This document shows, in pieces, positions 1-7,359 of a DNA stretch of 64,000 nt; within the stretch, counting starts at the first letter, position 1; each line of letters starts with the position of its first letter. The stretch is from assembly GCF_039531165.1 (NCBI RefSeq), contig NZ_BAAAPN010000019.1, positions 1-64,000 of the forward strand, written 5' to 3'. The notes under the pieces were generated by a model. The model had not been told where the DNA came from. It made no database searches and saw only the letters and a list, made by a program, of their open reading frames with translations. The DNA is from Nostocoides_A vanveenii. Its GTDB lineage: Bacteria; Actinomycetota; Actinomycetes; Actinomycetales; Dermatophilaceae. The position numbers and the translations under genes were made by a program.

Positions 1-101
1 ACTCGGGAGACGCCCCAACGACGAACTCGCCACCCGCTACAGAGCCTGGCTCGCCGCCGCCTGAAACTCCCCCTCCCCAAAGGCTTGACACGCAATAGGA
101 G
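1..101. mobile_element. Right end of a probable insertion sequence disrupting tadA
   Basis: The tadA reading frame can be followed leftward to codon 102 (HLSAAIPPRERIV, a CpaF-type stretch) and then ends at a TAG at 96-98. The DNA to the left is unrelated to CpaF and contains the tail of another reading frame that stops at 62-64. This layout, a tail of an ORF followed by about 37 bp and then an interrupted gene, is what the right end of an insertion sequence looks like. The family could not be recognised from the end (..TTGACACGCAATAGGAGC) and the other end is outside the window. Confidence 0.45.
2..64 (+). CDS. C-terminal tail of an unidentified protein, possibly a transposase (partial)
   Basis: Twenty in-frame codons (LGRRPNDELATRYRAWLAAA) run into a TGA at 62-64. 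The start is outside the window. The tail is not distinctive enough to name a family. Its position just before the break in tadA suggests an insertion-sequence transposase, but this is inference from context only. Confidence 0.35.
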   Translation, partial: LGRRPNDELATRYRAWLAAA

Positions 102-431
102 CATCTCTCCGCTGCCATCCCGCCACGTGAGCGCATCGTGACGGCCGAAGAGGTCTTCGAACTGAAGATCCCCCAGCGAGACGTGGCGTCGATGCAATGC
201 CGCCAGCCTTCCCTGGAGGGAACCGGAGAGGTGCCCTTGCGGCGACTCGTCAAGGAGGCCCTACGCATGCGCCCGTCACGAATCATCGTCGGCGAGGTGC
301 GCCAGGCCGAGTCCCTCGACCTGCTCATTGCCCTCAACTCTGGGCTGCCTGGCATGGCAACCCTGCACGCCAACAGTGCGCGCGAGGCCGTCGTGAAGAT
401 GTGCACGCTCCCGCTCCTGGCCGGCGAGAAC
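102..431 (+). pseudogene. tadA: tadA/cpaF pilus secretion ATPase, middle fragment
   Basis: This is an internal piece of the Tad/Flp pilus assembly ATPase (CpaF family, type II/IV secretion GspE-like NTPase). It shows IPPRERIVTAEEVFELKIPQ, the Walker-B-like SRIIVGEVRQAE and the His-box LPGMATLHANSAREAV, all typical of CpaF. The N-terminal part with the Walker A loop is missing because the frame is broken near 101. The C-terminal part lies 16.4 kb away at 16800-17060. The fragment ends at LLAGEN, whose last two codons (GAGAAC) are the target duplication of the transposon that follows. An apparent GTG start at 138 is only an internal codon. With both breaks no complete ATPase can be made, so the Tad pilus should lack its motor unless another copy exists elsewhere. 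Confidence 0.9.
426..431 (+). repeat. Target-site duplication, left copy (GAGAAC)
   Basis: GAGAAC directly precedes the left inverted repeat at 432 and recurs directly after the right inverted repeat at 16794-16799. It encodes Glu-Asn of TadA, and joining the two flanks with a single copy restores LLAGEN-VSSRFVVP in frame. Confidence 0.85.
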
Positions 432-452
432 GGGCCGTTTCGTCAATGGGTG
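432..452 (+). repeat. Left terminal inverted repeat of the transposon
   Basis: Begins GGGCCGTTTCG (identical to the inverted right end), then two mismatched bases, then AATGGGTG identical again. The repeat begins immediately after the GAGAAC duplication. Confidence 0.85.
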
Positions 453-637
453 GGTTCTTGTTTCCTGAATGGGTCTGAGACGTGTTTGGAGGGTCGCGCG
501 GGCCGAGTTTGGGGTGGTAGGCGCCGGTTTCCGTGTCGGGGAGAGGCGGTCGGGGCGCGCAGGTCGGGCCGGAGGGGCAGTCGACGGGTCGGCGGTGCTG
601 GGTCGGGCTGGCCGGCCGACGCTTGGGGCGCGTGAGG

Positions 638-685
638 GGACGCTCACCACGCGTTTCGCCTGTGTGGGGGCAGCGGTGAGCGTCC
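638..685 (-). terminator. Inverted repeat 3' of the transposase gene
   Basis: GGACGCTCACC (638-648) is perfectly complementary to GGTGAGCGTCC (675-685), giving an 11-bp stem around a 26-nt loop. It lies 20 bp past the transposase stop codon on the minus strand. It could be a terminator of the recombinase-transposase operon or a shield against read-in from outside. There is no clear T-tract. The 273 bp from the left repeat to the transposase contain no other feature I can support. Confidence 0.4.
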
Positions 686-704
686 TGGTGGTGCGAGTGG
701 GGGT

Positions 705-2615
705 TTAGGCGGCGTCGGGTTGTTCGTACCCGTCGGGTGGGATGCCGTCCGGGTCGACCGGTTGGGTGTTGGGGACGCCGCGGGGTGTGTCGTAGCCGTT
801 GTGTTCGTCGCGGCGGCGCACCGTGTTCTTCTTGACGGGGCCGCGTCCGTCACGGTCAACGGGGGTGATATTCGTGAGGAACCGGGCGAGGTGCTTCATG
901 TTGTAGGTGAGGACCGCGAGGGCGGTGTACCAGACAGTCGCGGCGTAACCGCGGGCGCGCCGACCTTGGGTGTTGTCGAACCGGAGGGCGGTGCGGTGCT
1001 TCACGCGGTCGTTCACGGATTCGATGGTTTGCCGGCCGACGCTGAACCGGGCGATCCATTCGTCGGATCCGAACTGCAAGTGTTGGACTTCGCGGGCGAT
1101 GATCTGGTCGTCGTCGGCGGGTTTCCAGTTCGGGTCTTTCGGGTTGACCGCGTTCTGGGGGTGCGGCTTCGCGGTGCTGATCCCGGATTTGTTGTTGCAG
1201 TACCCGCCCCGGTTGACGGTGAGGGGGAGCATTTTCTTGCCGAGCGGGAGCTGCGCGTCGCTGCTGTCAGGGTTCTTCCGGAGGGGGCAGTTGACGGTTG
1301 GGTTAGGGCCCATCGCGGGGCACCGGTACCGGGCCTTCCCGTCCTTCCCGACCCGGCCGTGCGGTGTCAGCAGGAACTTCGCTCGTTCCTTGATGAGCTT
1401 CTGCCACTCGGTCCATGTGATGCGCCGGTGAACGGTCTTCCCCTTCTGAGGGCCGGCCTGGGCGACGACCTGCCGGCCGAAGCGGTAGTCCAACGTCGCG
1501 AAGATCAGGTCGTCACGGTGCGCCATGCACGGGCAGTAGAGGTTCCCTTCAAGAAGCATCGCACCGTCCACGATGGCGTAGCGACCGAGGTCACGGAAGC
1601 GCATGTCGAAGACCTGGTCAATCCCGAGTTTCCGCAACGGCAGAGCCCACTTCGACACCTTCGGGTGATTCCCGTACGCCCGGTCACCGGTGACGGTCTT
1701 CACGGGGATGCCCGCGCGGCGCGCGGCGCGGATCCCGGCGAGCGCGTTCAACGCGGGCTCCCGACCGGGCCGGTCGAACGACGCGCCAACGATCAAGCTC
1801 GGGAACGTCGCCTCCCGGGTCGGGTCGTTCGCGACGGAGACGACGAACGTCGCCTCGTACCCCCACCCGACCTTCGTGAGCTTCTTCCCGACCGACGCTT
1901 CATTCTCCGCGGTCATGCCGTGATCGCCCTGACGCGCGTAAACGGCGGCGTGCGGGTCACTTGACGCGAACCGCTCCGGTGCACGGTCCTTACCCCAGCC
2001 GGGACGAGCCGGGGCTTGCACGAACGTCGCGTCGACCGCGACATGCCCGTCGCACCGGCCACGCAGCCACGGCGGCATGACCTTCCAGATCGCTTGCGTG
2101 AACGCGTTCAAGAACAGTAGGGACCGTTCCATCCGCTCCTGCACGAAGGCCGGGTCCACGTTCTCCATGTACGCGTCGAACTCCGCGTACGTACGACGCC
2201 TGTAGATGCTGTAATCGTTGTACGGGTCGATGATCGACTCGGCGTGCTTGATCGACGTCCACACCCGCTTGTACAACTTGTCCGGCGTGATCTTGCGCGG
2301 CATGACGATCCCGAGCTCCGCCATCATCTTCTTGCTCATGCCCCACCCGATGAGTGCAGCCACAGACTGGTACTCGAACGTGCCGTACTGCGCGCAGATC
2401 AGGCGGAGCAGGATCACTTGCTCCGTGGTCAGCCACGGCTTCCGCCCGCCCCGCTGGAACTTCGACCGGGACCGCTTGTCCTTCGCGTCCCACTCGTCCA
2501 GCATCCGCGCCGCACCCGTCGCGTCCGCAGCGGCGCGGCACTTCGCAACAAGGTCACGACCTGCGAACACGTGGTCGTCGTACACGCCGCGCTTCTCGTC
2601 AGGGAAGTAACTCAT
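705..2615 (-). CDS. DDE transposase with internal zinc-ribbon-like cysteines
   Basis: A 636-residue transposase. The catalytic triad fits a DDE fold: Asp195 in HVAVDATFV, Asp311 in VKTVTGDRAYG and Glu532 in GRQTIESVNDRVKHR. Between Asp311 and Glu532 sits a cysteine-rich insertion (about residues 361-475, YCPC, RCPAMG, NCP, YCNN) resembling the zinc-binding insertions of IS1182/IS5-like transposases. The start ATG at 2615-2613 overlaps the stop of the upstream recombinase (ATGA), so translation is probably coupled. I chose this start over longer options because of that overlap. It is the last gene before the left inverted repeat, as expected for the enzyme that moves the element. The family assignment is uncertain. 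Confidence 0.8.
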   Translation of the reverse strand: MSYFPDEKRGVYDDHVFAGRDLVAKCRAAADATGAARMLDEWDAKDKRSRSKFQRGGRKPWLTTEQVILLRLICAQYGTFEYQSVAALIGWGMSKKMMAELGIVMPRKITPDKLYKRVWTSIKHAESIIDPYNDYSIYRRRTYAEFDAYMENVDPAFVQERMERSLLFLNAFTQAIWKVMPPWLRGRCDGHVAVDATFVQAPARPGWGKDRAPERFASSDPHAAVYARQGDHGMTAENEASVGKKLTKVGWGYEATFVVSVANDPTREATFPSLIVGASFDRPGREPALNALAGIRAARRAGIPVKTVTGDRAYGNHPKVSKWALPLRKLGIDQVFDMRFRDLGRYAIVDGAMLLEGNLYCPCMAHRDDLIFATLDYRFGRQVVAQAGPQKGKTVHRRITWTEWQKLIKERAKFLLTPHGRVGKDGKARYRCPAMGPNPTVNCPLRKNPDSSDAQLPLGKKMLPLTVNRGGYCNNKSGISTAKPHPQNAVNPKDPNWKPADDDQIIAREVQHLQFGSDEWIARFSVGRQTIESVNDRVKHRTALRFDNTQGRRARGYAATVWYTALAVLTYNMKHLARFLTNITPVDRDGRGPVKKNTVRRRDEHNGYDTPRGVPNTQPVDPDGIPPDGYEQPDAA

Positions 2616-3685
2616 GACACGCCCTGCCGGAACTGCTCCCGCTGCCGCGCCCGGATCTGCGCTTGCGAGTTGCGGGCGTGCCGGTACTCCGCCGACTCGA
2701 CCCACCATGCAGCGCTCTTCCGACGGTCCAACTCGAGAACGGACAGCTCACGCCGGACCTGCTCCACCGGGACGGTGGTGACGTGCGGCGCGTAACGTTG
2801 CAGCCCCGTGAACGAGGTCAGGCCGGCCGCGACGATCAGAGCGGACGCGGACACGCCACGGTCAAGGTGACCAACAATCCATGTGGACCGCGCCCGGTGC
2901 GGGTTGAACCCGCGCCCCAAGCACGGACGCAGCGACGTCTGCACCCACGCGGATGTGGCGCTAACCCCGCGCGCGGACTGGTCCGCGCGGTAGATGTGCG
3001 CGCCCGGGGCGACGCACCCAGCCAGGACCACGACCGCGTCCTCATGGACGCCGAGGACAGGCACGACCCGAGGGTTCCGGCCGGCGCGGACGGTGACGAC
3101 GACGCCCCGGTCGTCCTCGACCACGTCCTCACGGACCAGATCGATCAGTTCGCTGTGCCGCAACCCCGCGCCGAGCATGAAGTGGACGAGGCACGCGGCG
3201 GCGTGCCGCTTGTACGGCGTGCCCTGCTCCATCGGCCAGCGGAGAACAAGCCGCAGCTCCGCAGACGTGAACGGAACGATCGCGGGGTTCTTCCCGAACG
3301 AGCGAACATTCAGCAGGCGGCGCCGTTCGGGAAGGAGACGGTCCACGACTCGCAGGAGGACCGCGCGGTACTGCTGACACGTCGACTTCGACATGCCCGG
3401 GAGCGCGTTCGCGACGAAGTAGACAACAAGTTCCGGGTCGAGCAGGTCCTCATCGGTCAGGTCCCGCTCGACGGTGTGGTGAGCCCAGTCGACGTACACC
3501 GCGATCGTCCGCTGCACCTTCACGCGGGACTCTGCGGTGTGCGGGAGGAACCGGACGGTCGTGTCGTTCACGTACTCGCGGATCGCGTCCCACCGCGCGG
3601 TCGGCATGTCGATCGGGCGGTACTGGTGAACCAGGTTGATCGTGGCGTCGGTGACGGTTCGGCGGTCGGTGTGGTGGCGCGGCAA
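2612..3685 (-). CDS. Tyrosine recombinase/integrase of the transposon
   Basis: A 357-residue protein with a tyrosine recombinase C-terminal domain: Arg176 in GAGLRHSELIDL, the HxxR box as His263-Arg-Ala-Arg266 (NPHRARSTW) and a candidate nucleophile Tyr298 (GLQRYAP). The second histidine usually found about 20 residues after HxxR is not obvious. An N-terminal core-binding-like domain precedes it (about residues 35-130). The start is TTG at 3685-3683, placed five bases after a strong AGGAGG on the minus strand; the longer upstream frame is a shadow. Its stop overlaps the transposase ATG. A pair of tyrosine recombinase and DDE enzyme could mean co-integrate resolution, or a two-enzyme transposition system; the sequence does not decide which. 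Confidence 0.75.
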   Translation of the reverse strand: MPRHHTDRRTVTDATINLVHQYRPIDMPTARWDAIREYVNDTTVRFLPHTAESRVKVQRTIAVYVDWAHHTVERDLTDEDLLDPELVVYFVANALPGMSKSTCQQYRAVLLRVVDRLLPERRRLLNVRSFGKNPAIVPFTSAELRLVLRWPMEQGTPYKRHAAACLVHFMLGAGLRHSELIDLVREDVVEDDRGVVVTVRAGRNPRVVPVLGVHEDAVVVLAGCVAPGAHIYRADQSARGVSATSAWVQTSLRPCLGRGFNPHRARSTWIVGHLDRGVSASALIVAAGLTSFTGLQRYAPHVTTVPVEQVRRELSVLELDRRKSAAWWVESAEYRHARNSQAQIRARQREQFRQGVS

Positions 3686-3734
3686 GGTCACCTCCTGCGG
3701 CACGTTGAGGGGGTGCCACCCAACCGGCAACCCG

Positions 3735-3752
3735 TGTACGTTAGAACGTACA
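3735..3752. promoter_or_regulatory. Palindromic operator between recombinase and HTH regulator
   Basis: TGTACGTTAGAACGTACA forms two perfect 8-bp arms around an AG centre. It lies in the 189-bp region between the divergent recombinase (start 3685) and the HTH gene (start 3875), the natural place for an autoregulated operator controlling mobility. Binding by the neighbouring HTH protein is inferred. Confidence 0.5.
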
Positions 3753-3874
3753 GCAGACGCGGTGAGACTGTCTACTGGAACGGACAGGCTGTGACGGTAG
3801 AACTTCCCCGCCGCCCGACCGGCCCGGCGCGGCGAACCGTCCGACCCGACCCGCGCCGCCCGTACGCTGACCCC

Positions 3875-4180
3875 ATGGCCGCGCCCCGCCGACCCGCCCC
3901 CAAGACGTACACCACGTCCTGGCCCGACAAGCACGCGACCGATCCCGCCGCCGACGCGATCCGACTGACCGTCCTCGCGCTCCTCGCCGCCACCAAAGGC
4001 CGCAGCATCCGCGACGTCGCTCGCGAAGTCGGCGTGAACCACGGATCCCTCGCCCGACTCGTCAGCGGCGACGCGTGGCCGGACGCCCGAACGATCGCGC
4101 TGATAGAGAGCGGGCTGAAACAAAGCATTTGGCCGCTCACCCGGCCGAGCGGGACGCACACTCAACGTCCGAACAAATAG
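3875..4180 (+). CDS. Small HTH DNA-binding protein, probable repressor of the transposition operon
   Basis: A 101-residue protein. Residues about 30-80 (LTVLALLAATKGRSIRDVAREVGVNHGSLARLVSGDAWPD) form a helix-turn-helix of the XRE/sigma-like type, with the recognition helix at VNHGSLARLVSG. The N-terminus is basic and proline-rich (MAAPRRPAPKTYTTSW). It is divergent from the recombinase-transposase operon and next to an 18-bp palindrome, so control of transposition is the likely job. The ATG start is chosen because the protein begins just before the conserved part; the open frame continues far upstream as an artefact of the opposite-strand gene. Confidence 0.6.
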   Translation: MAAPRRPAPKTYTTSWPDKHATDPAADAIRLTVLALLAATKGRSIRDVAREVGVNHGSLARLVSGDAWPDARTIALIESGLKQSIWPLTRPSGTHTQRPNK

Positions 4181-4489
4181 CGCGTCACACGCCCCAATCA
4201 CGTCCGCGACCGTCAACAGCCCGCGGCCCGGGGTCCCGCGCAAGCTCGCACGCTCCGGACGCGAGAACACGAACTCGACACCCACTGCCGGGACCGCGCC
4301 GTCGCCCACCGACCTGCCGCGCGTCTCACCGCGGGCGCTGGAAGCGCGCTGGACGCGCGCCTCTGTCCCTAGCGGGGAGGCCGGCCTGGCCCTGCGGTTG
4401 GTCATGCCAGGACGATCGCCCCGGAGGGTGACACGTTGATGACGTCATCACGTTGACCCGCGCCGTCATGGACCTGTAGACACGGCCGG
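4181..4489. other. Intergenic region with a 12-bp palindrome
   Basis: No convincing gene is seen here. GATGACGTCATC (4438-4449) is a perfect palindrome flanked on both sides by CGTTGA, about 40 bp before the start of the next gene. It may be an operator for that gene. The rest is featureless high-GC sequence. Confidence 0.4.
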
Positions 4490-4855
4490 GTGACCCCGTC
4501 CCAGCCCGCGACCGGCTGCTACTACTGCGGCAAACCCATCGTCGGGACCCTCGGTCTGTGCGCCGAGCATCGCGCGGAACGACGACGCGAGCAGATGCGA
4601 CAGAACAGCGCGGCGTACCGCCAACGACGAACCACGAGCGTGTTCAGTCCCGAGTTCCTTGAACACCTCGACGGCGCCCACGACGACATCAGCGCCTGCC
4701 GCGGCATCCTCACCGAAGAGGTCCAGGACGCGTTGGACGCGCTTCCCGACACGGAACTCCTACTGGACGTGATCACGAACCTGGATGAATGGTTGGTCGG
4801 AGCTCAAGGTCACCTGCTCGAGATGATCCGCGTGGCGACCGGTCGTCAGCCGTGA
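4490..4855 (+). CDS. Small protein with an N-terminal CxxC..CxxH zinc-binding motif
   Basis: A 121-residue protein of unknown function. Near the N-terminus it has CYYCGKPIVGTLGLCAEH, a four-ligand arrangement (two Cys, then Cys and His) fitting a small zinc finger, followed by a basic stretch AERRREQMRQNSAAYRQRR that may touch nucleic acid. The C-terminal half is acidic and helical. The start is GTG with no clear ribosome binding site. It converges with the lipoprotein operon, with four bases between the stop codons. No function can be assigned. Confidence 0.55.
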   Translation: MTPSQPATGCYYCGKPIVGTLGLCAEHRAERRREQMRQNSAAYRQRRTTSVFSPEFLEHLDGAHDDISACRGILTEEVQDALDALPDTELLLDVITNLDEWLVGAQGHLLEMIRVATGRQP

Positions 4856-4859
4856 CTCG

Positions 4860-5648
4860 CTACGGCTTGGTCGGGTCAGGAACGGCTGCGCTCATCTCAT
4901 AGGACCCGCCGTACTGATGAATCAGCCAGCCCGAGCCGGCCGCGCTCGGGCCGAGCCAGAATGTCACGTCACGGTGGAACGGGAACACCATCGGCGCGCT
5001 GTCCGTGTCCTGCGTGACGTTGATGCTCTGTGTCGTGGTCATGCTGACCTTCAGCAGCGTCTTGCCCTGGTACGTCTGGTTGGTCGGGTCCACGTCGACC
5101 GTGACCTCCCCCTGAACCTGCGGGAGGGACACGGCGGGGGTGCGGAGCGAGTAGCCCTCGAAGTCCGCGCAGAACATCGTGAGGGACCGCAGACGGGTGA
5201 GGTGGTCGAGGTCGGTCTTGTTGTTCTTGTCGAACGACTCCATGACCGTCCACGCCTGTTCGGTGTACCGCTTCCCGTAGCTGTCCATGTACGGGAACAG
5301 GTACTGGAAGTCCTTGATCGACAGATTCGAGAACTGCAACGACGCGCACCGCATGACCTTCTCGTTCGTCGCCATCGCCTGAGCTGCTTGGACCGCCCAC
5401 GGGCCGGCCGTCCCCGCGTTCGGGTACGCCTTCCGCGCTGCCTCGGTAACCGTGACGCTGTTGGCCGGGGAGGGAGGTGAGGACAGGGTCGGCGTGGAAG
5501 TCGGGGACGCCGCAGTGGTCGCGCTGCTCGACACGGGCGTTGAGCCGGCTGTCTCGGAAGCCACGCCGTTCCCGCTGCTGCAGCCCGCGAGGAGCGCCGC
5601 GCCAGCAGCGAACGCCACCGAGACGGTGAGGATCTTCTTCGAGTTCAT
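4860..5648 (-). CDS. Putative lipoprotein
   Basis: A 262-residue secreted protein. The N-terminus (MNSKKILTVSVAFAAGAALLAGCSS) is a lipoprotein signal peptide with lipobox LAGC. A Ser/Thr/Pro-rich linker follows (about residues 25-65). The folded C-terminal domain has an early cysteine pair (MRCASLQF and FCADFEG), reminiscent of small extracellular domains seen after Ser/Thr/Pro linkers in actinobacteria, but no named family is recognised. The start overlaps the stop of the upstream lipoprotein gene (TGATG), so the two form an operon. Finding envelope lipoproteins in a transposon is unusual; surface exclusion or phage-receptor modification would be possible roles, but this is speculation. Confidence 0.7.
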   Translation of the reverse strand: MNSKKILTVSVAFAAGAALLAGCSSGNGVASETAGSTPVSSSATTAASPTSTPTLSSPPSPANSVTVTEAARKAYPNAGTAGPWAVQAAQAMATNEKVMRCASLQFSNLSIKDFQYLFPYMDSYGKRYTEQAWTVMESFDKNNKTDLDHLTRLRSLTMFCADFEGYSLRTPAVSLPQVQGEVTVDVDPTNQTYQGKTLLKVSMTTTQSINVTQDTDSAPMVFPFHRDVTFWLGPSAAGSGWLIHQYGGSYEMSAAVPDPTKP

Positions 5649-6946
5649 CAGTTCCCCCTCTGGTAGAACGCGATGGTGCGTTCGTCTGAGCCGACGAAAC
5701 CGACCAGTTCGCCCACTGTCACGGTCGGCGCAGAGGTCGCTCCGGGCAGGTCCTCGACCGTGCTGTTGGGCGCGTGAGCGAGGTCGAGCTGGACCGGCTT
5801 GTTGTTGACCTCGCCGTACACGAAACCCTGGTCGGTGACGGTGCTGACCTGCTCGACCGGGTAGACGTCCTTCGACGCGCCCAAGCAGACACCGACCCCG
5901 GTCTCCGTGTTCACGGCGGCGACGGATGGGACCGCCGCGAAGGTCCCGTTTGGGGAGGTAACCCCGTTCGCTTCGCCTTGCACGGTGACGCCCGCGCAGG
6001 CGAGCGGCGACCCGACCGTCTTCCCCGTGTCCGCGTCGAGCACGGCGATGATCGCTTCACGTTTCGATCCGAACCCGCCTGTCGCGCCTGTGGGTGCCCA
6101 TGCCGCGACGATCCGACCTGTGAGTGTGACTGCGAGAACCTGACCGGTTGTCGCGTCCACTCCGACCGGGTGTGTGGCGAACGAGGTCCAGTCCTTCGTC
6201 CCGAAACCGACGACAGCACGGACCTCTGCGCTGCTCGTGCCCGCCCATTCGTGCACGACTGTCCCGCCGCTCACGTAGGCCGGGGTTGAGGCGATCGGCG
6301 CGTATTTCGCGTTGATGCTGATCGGCGCGGCGGGCGCGGTTGACCCGTCCGAGTTCACGATCGTGGACGGCTGCCCATCGGCTCCGTCACCGGGCGGAAG
6401 AACCAGACCTGCCGTCGTCAGCGGGCTGCCCGGTGACCCCGTGATCGGGACTGTGAACGTATTCACATCCGCGCCAGTCTTCGCGTTGACGACCACGCCA
6501 TTGAAGGCGCGTGTGGCTTTCCCTGCGCCCGTGCCTGCCGTCTCAACCTCCGCGACCAACGCGAACACGCTGTCGCTGAGCGGAACAATCTCCGGCTTCA
6601 CCGACACATCCAGACCCGCGAGACCGGGATGCTCCCAGACGAGCTTCCCCGTCCCGTCATACGCGGCGAACGTCCCGTCCGACGTGCGCGAGACCAGCAA
6701 GTCACCGACGGTGACGGGCTTCCCGTCCGTGGCCTCACTGGACAGGACGAACGCAGGGCTCCCCGCGAAAGCCGTGCCTGGCTCAACACCGGGCACGGAC
6801 GAAGGGGCTGCATCCGTCACCTGCGTCGTGGTTGTGGATGTAAGCGGCGGCGAGGACGAATCGGGCTGGGACGACGGGTTGGTTGACGAGCAACCAGACA
6901 AGACTGCGGTGACCGTCGCGACGGTCACGAAAAGCACGGCACGCAT
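5648..6946 (-). CDS. Putative lipoprotein with PQQ-like beta-propeller repeats
   Basis: A 432-residue lipoprotein with signal peptide MRAVLFVTVATVTAVLSGC (lipobox LSGC) and a Ser/Thr/Pro linker to about residue 55. The remainder consists of repeated beta-rich units such as GDLLVSRTSDGTFAAYDGTGKLVWEHPG and VVVNAKTGADVNTF, the pattern of PQQ-like/WD-like propeller blades where a value is reported for each state. It is the first gene of a two-gene operon with the downstream lipoprotein. Function unknown; ligand or protein binding at the cell surface is likely for a propeller. Confidence 0.65.
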   Translation of the reverse strand: MRAVLFVTVATVTAVLSGCSSTNPSSQPDSSSPPLTSTTTTQVTDAAPSSVPGVEPGTAFAGSPAFVLSSEATDGKPVTVGDLLVSRTSDGTFAAYDGTGKLVWEHPGLAGLDVSVKPEIVPLSDSVFALVAEVETAGTGAGKATRAFNGVVVNAKTGADVNTFTVPITGSPGSPLTTAGLVLPPGDGADGQPSTIVNSDGSTAPAAPISINAKYAPIASTPAYVSGGTVVHEWAGTSSAEVRAVVGFGTKDWTSFATHPVGVDATTGQVLAVTLTGRIVAAWAPTGATGGFGSKREAIIAVLDADTGKTVGSPLACAGVTVQGEANGVTSPNGTFAAVPSVAAVNTETGVGVCLGASKDVYPVEQVSTVTDQGFVYGEVNNKPVQLDLAHAPNSTVEDLPGATSAPTVTVGELVGFVGSDERTIAFYQRGN

Positions 6947-7074
6947 CAGCGGACCCCCCTATAGCTTGCGGGCGGGACAGGGACGCTTCAGAAAACCGTC
7001 CGATATGTTGCATGTCAACCGGAAGGGCAGTTTTACGCACTGACAGGGTGTCCAGATCGTGAGCGGCTAGCCGG

Positions 7075-7314
7075 GTGCGCCCAACCGAACCCCTGCCCGA
7101 ACCCGACCTGAGCAGCCTCAGAACCGCCTTCGACCGCGCCCGCGTTAAGTCGGGTCTTACCTACGACGAGCTCGCCGCCCGGACAGGTCTCGCCCGACGC
7201 AGCCTCCTCGACATAGCCGCCGGTCGGAACGTCGGCACCCTCCGAACCTGGGTGCTCATCGCCAGGGCACTCGACGTGACGCTGGACGACATCACCGATG
7301 GAGTGTGGAAGTAG
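7075..7314 (+). CDS. XRE-family HTH regulator
   Basis: A 79-residue protein that is nearly all one helix-turn-helix domain: LRTAFDRARVKSGLTYDELAARTGLARRSLLDIAAGR, then a C-terminal helix pair (LRTWVLIARALDVTLDDI), as in Cro/C1 repressors. The start is GTG. It is divergent from the lipoprotein operon (128 bp apart) and converges on res, so it could regulate the lipoproteins or act as a controller-type protein for the restriction system; the sequence does not settle this. Confidence 0.8.
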   Translation: MRPTEPLPEPDLSSLRTAFDRARVKSGLTYDELAARTGLARRSLLDIAAGRNVGTLRTWVLIARALDVTLDDITDGVWK

Positions 7315-7359
7315 CAGGCGTCCGCCTGCGCTGATGTCCGCTCAAGACCGAGGCGGTGT

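Noticed and set aside
720..1964. A 414-codon open frame opposite the transposase
   Set aside because: It is antisense to a clear DDE transposase, has no ribosome binding site, and its residues look like high-GC frame noise.
2663..3874. Long forward frame upstream of the HTH gene
   Set aside because: It is the antisense shadow of the recombinase. Only the part from the ATG at 3875 has domain-like sequence.
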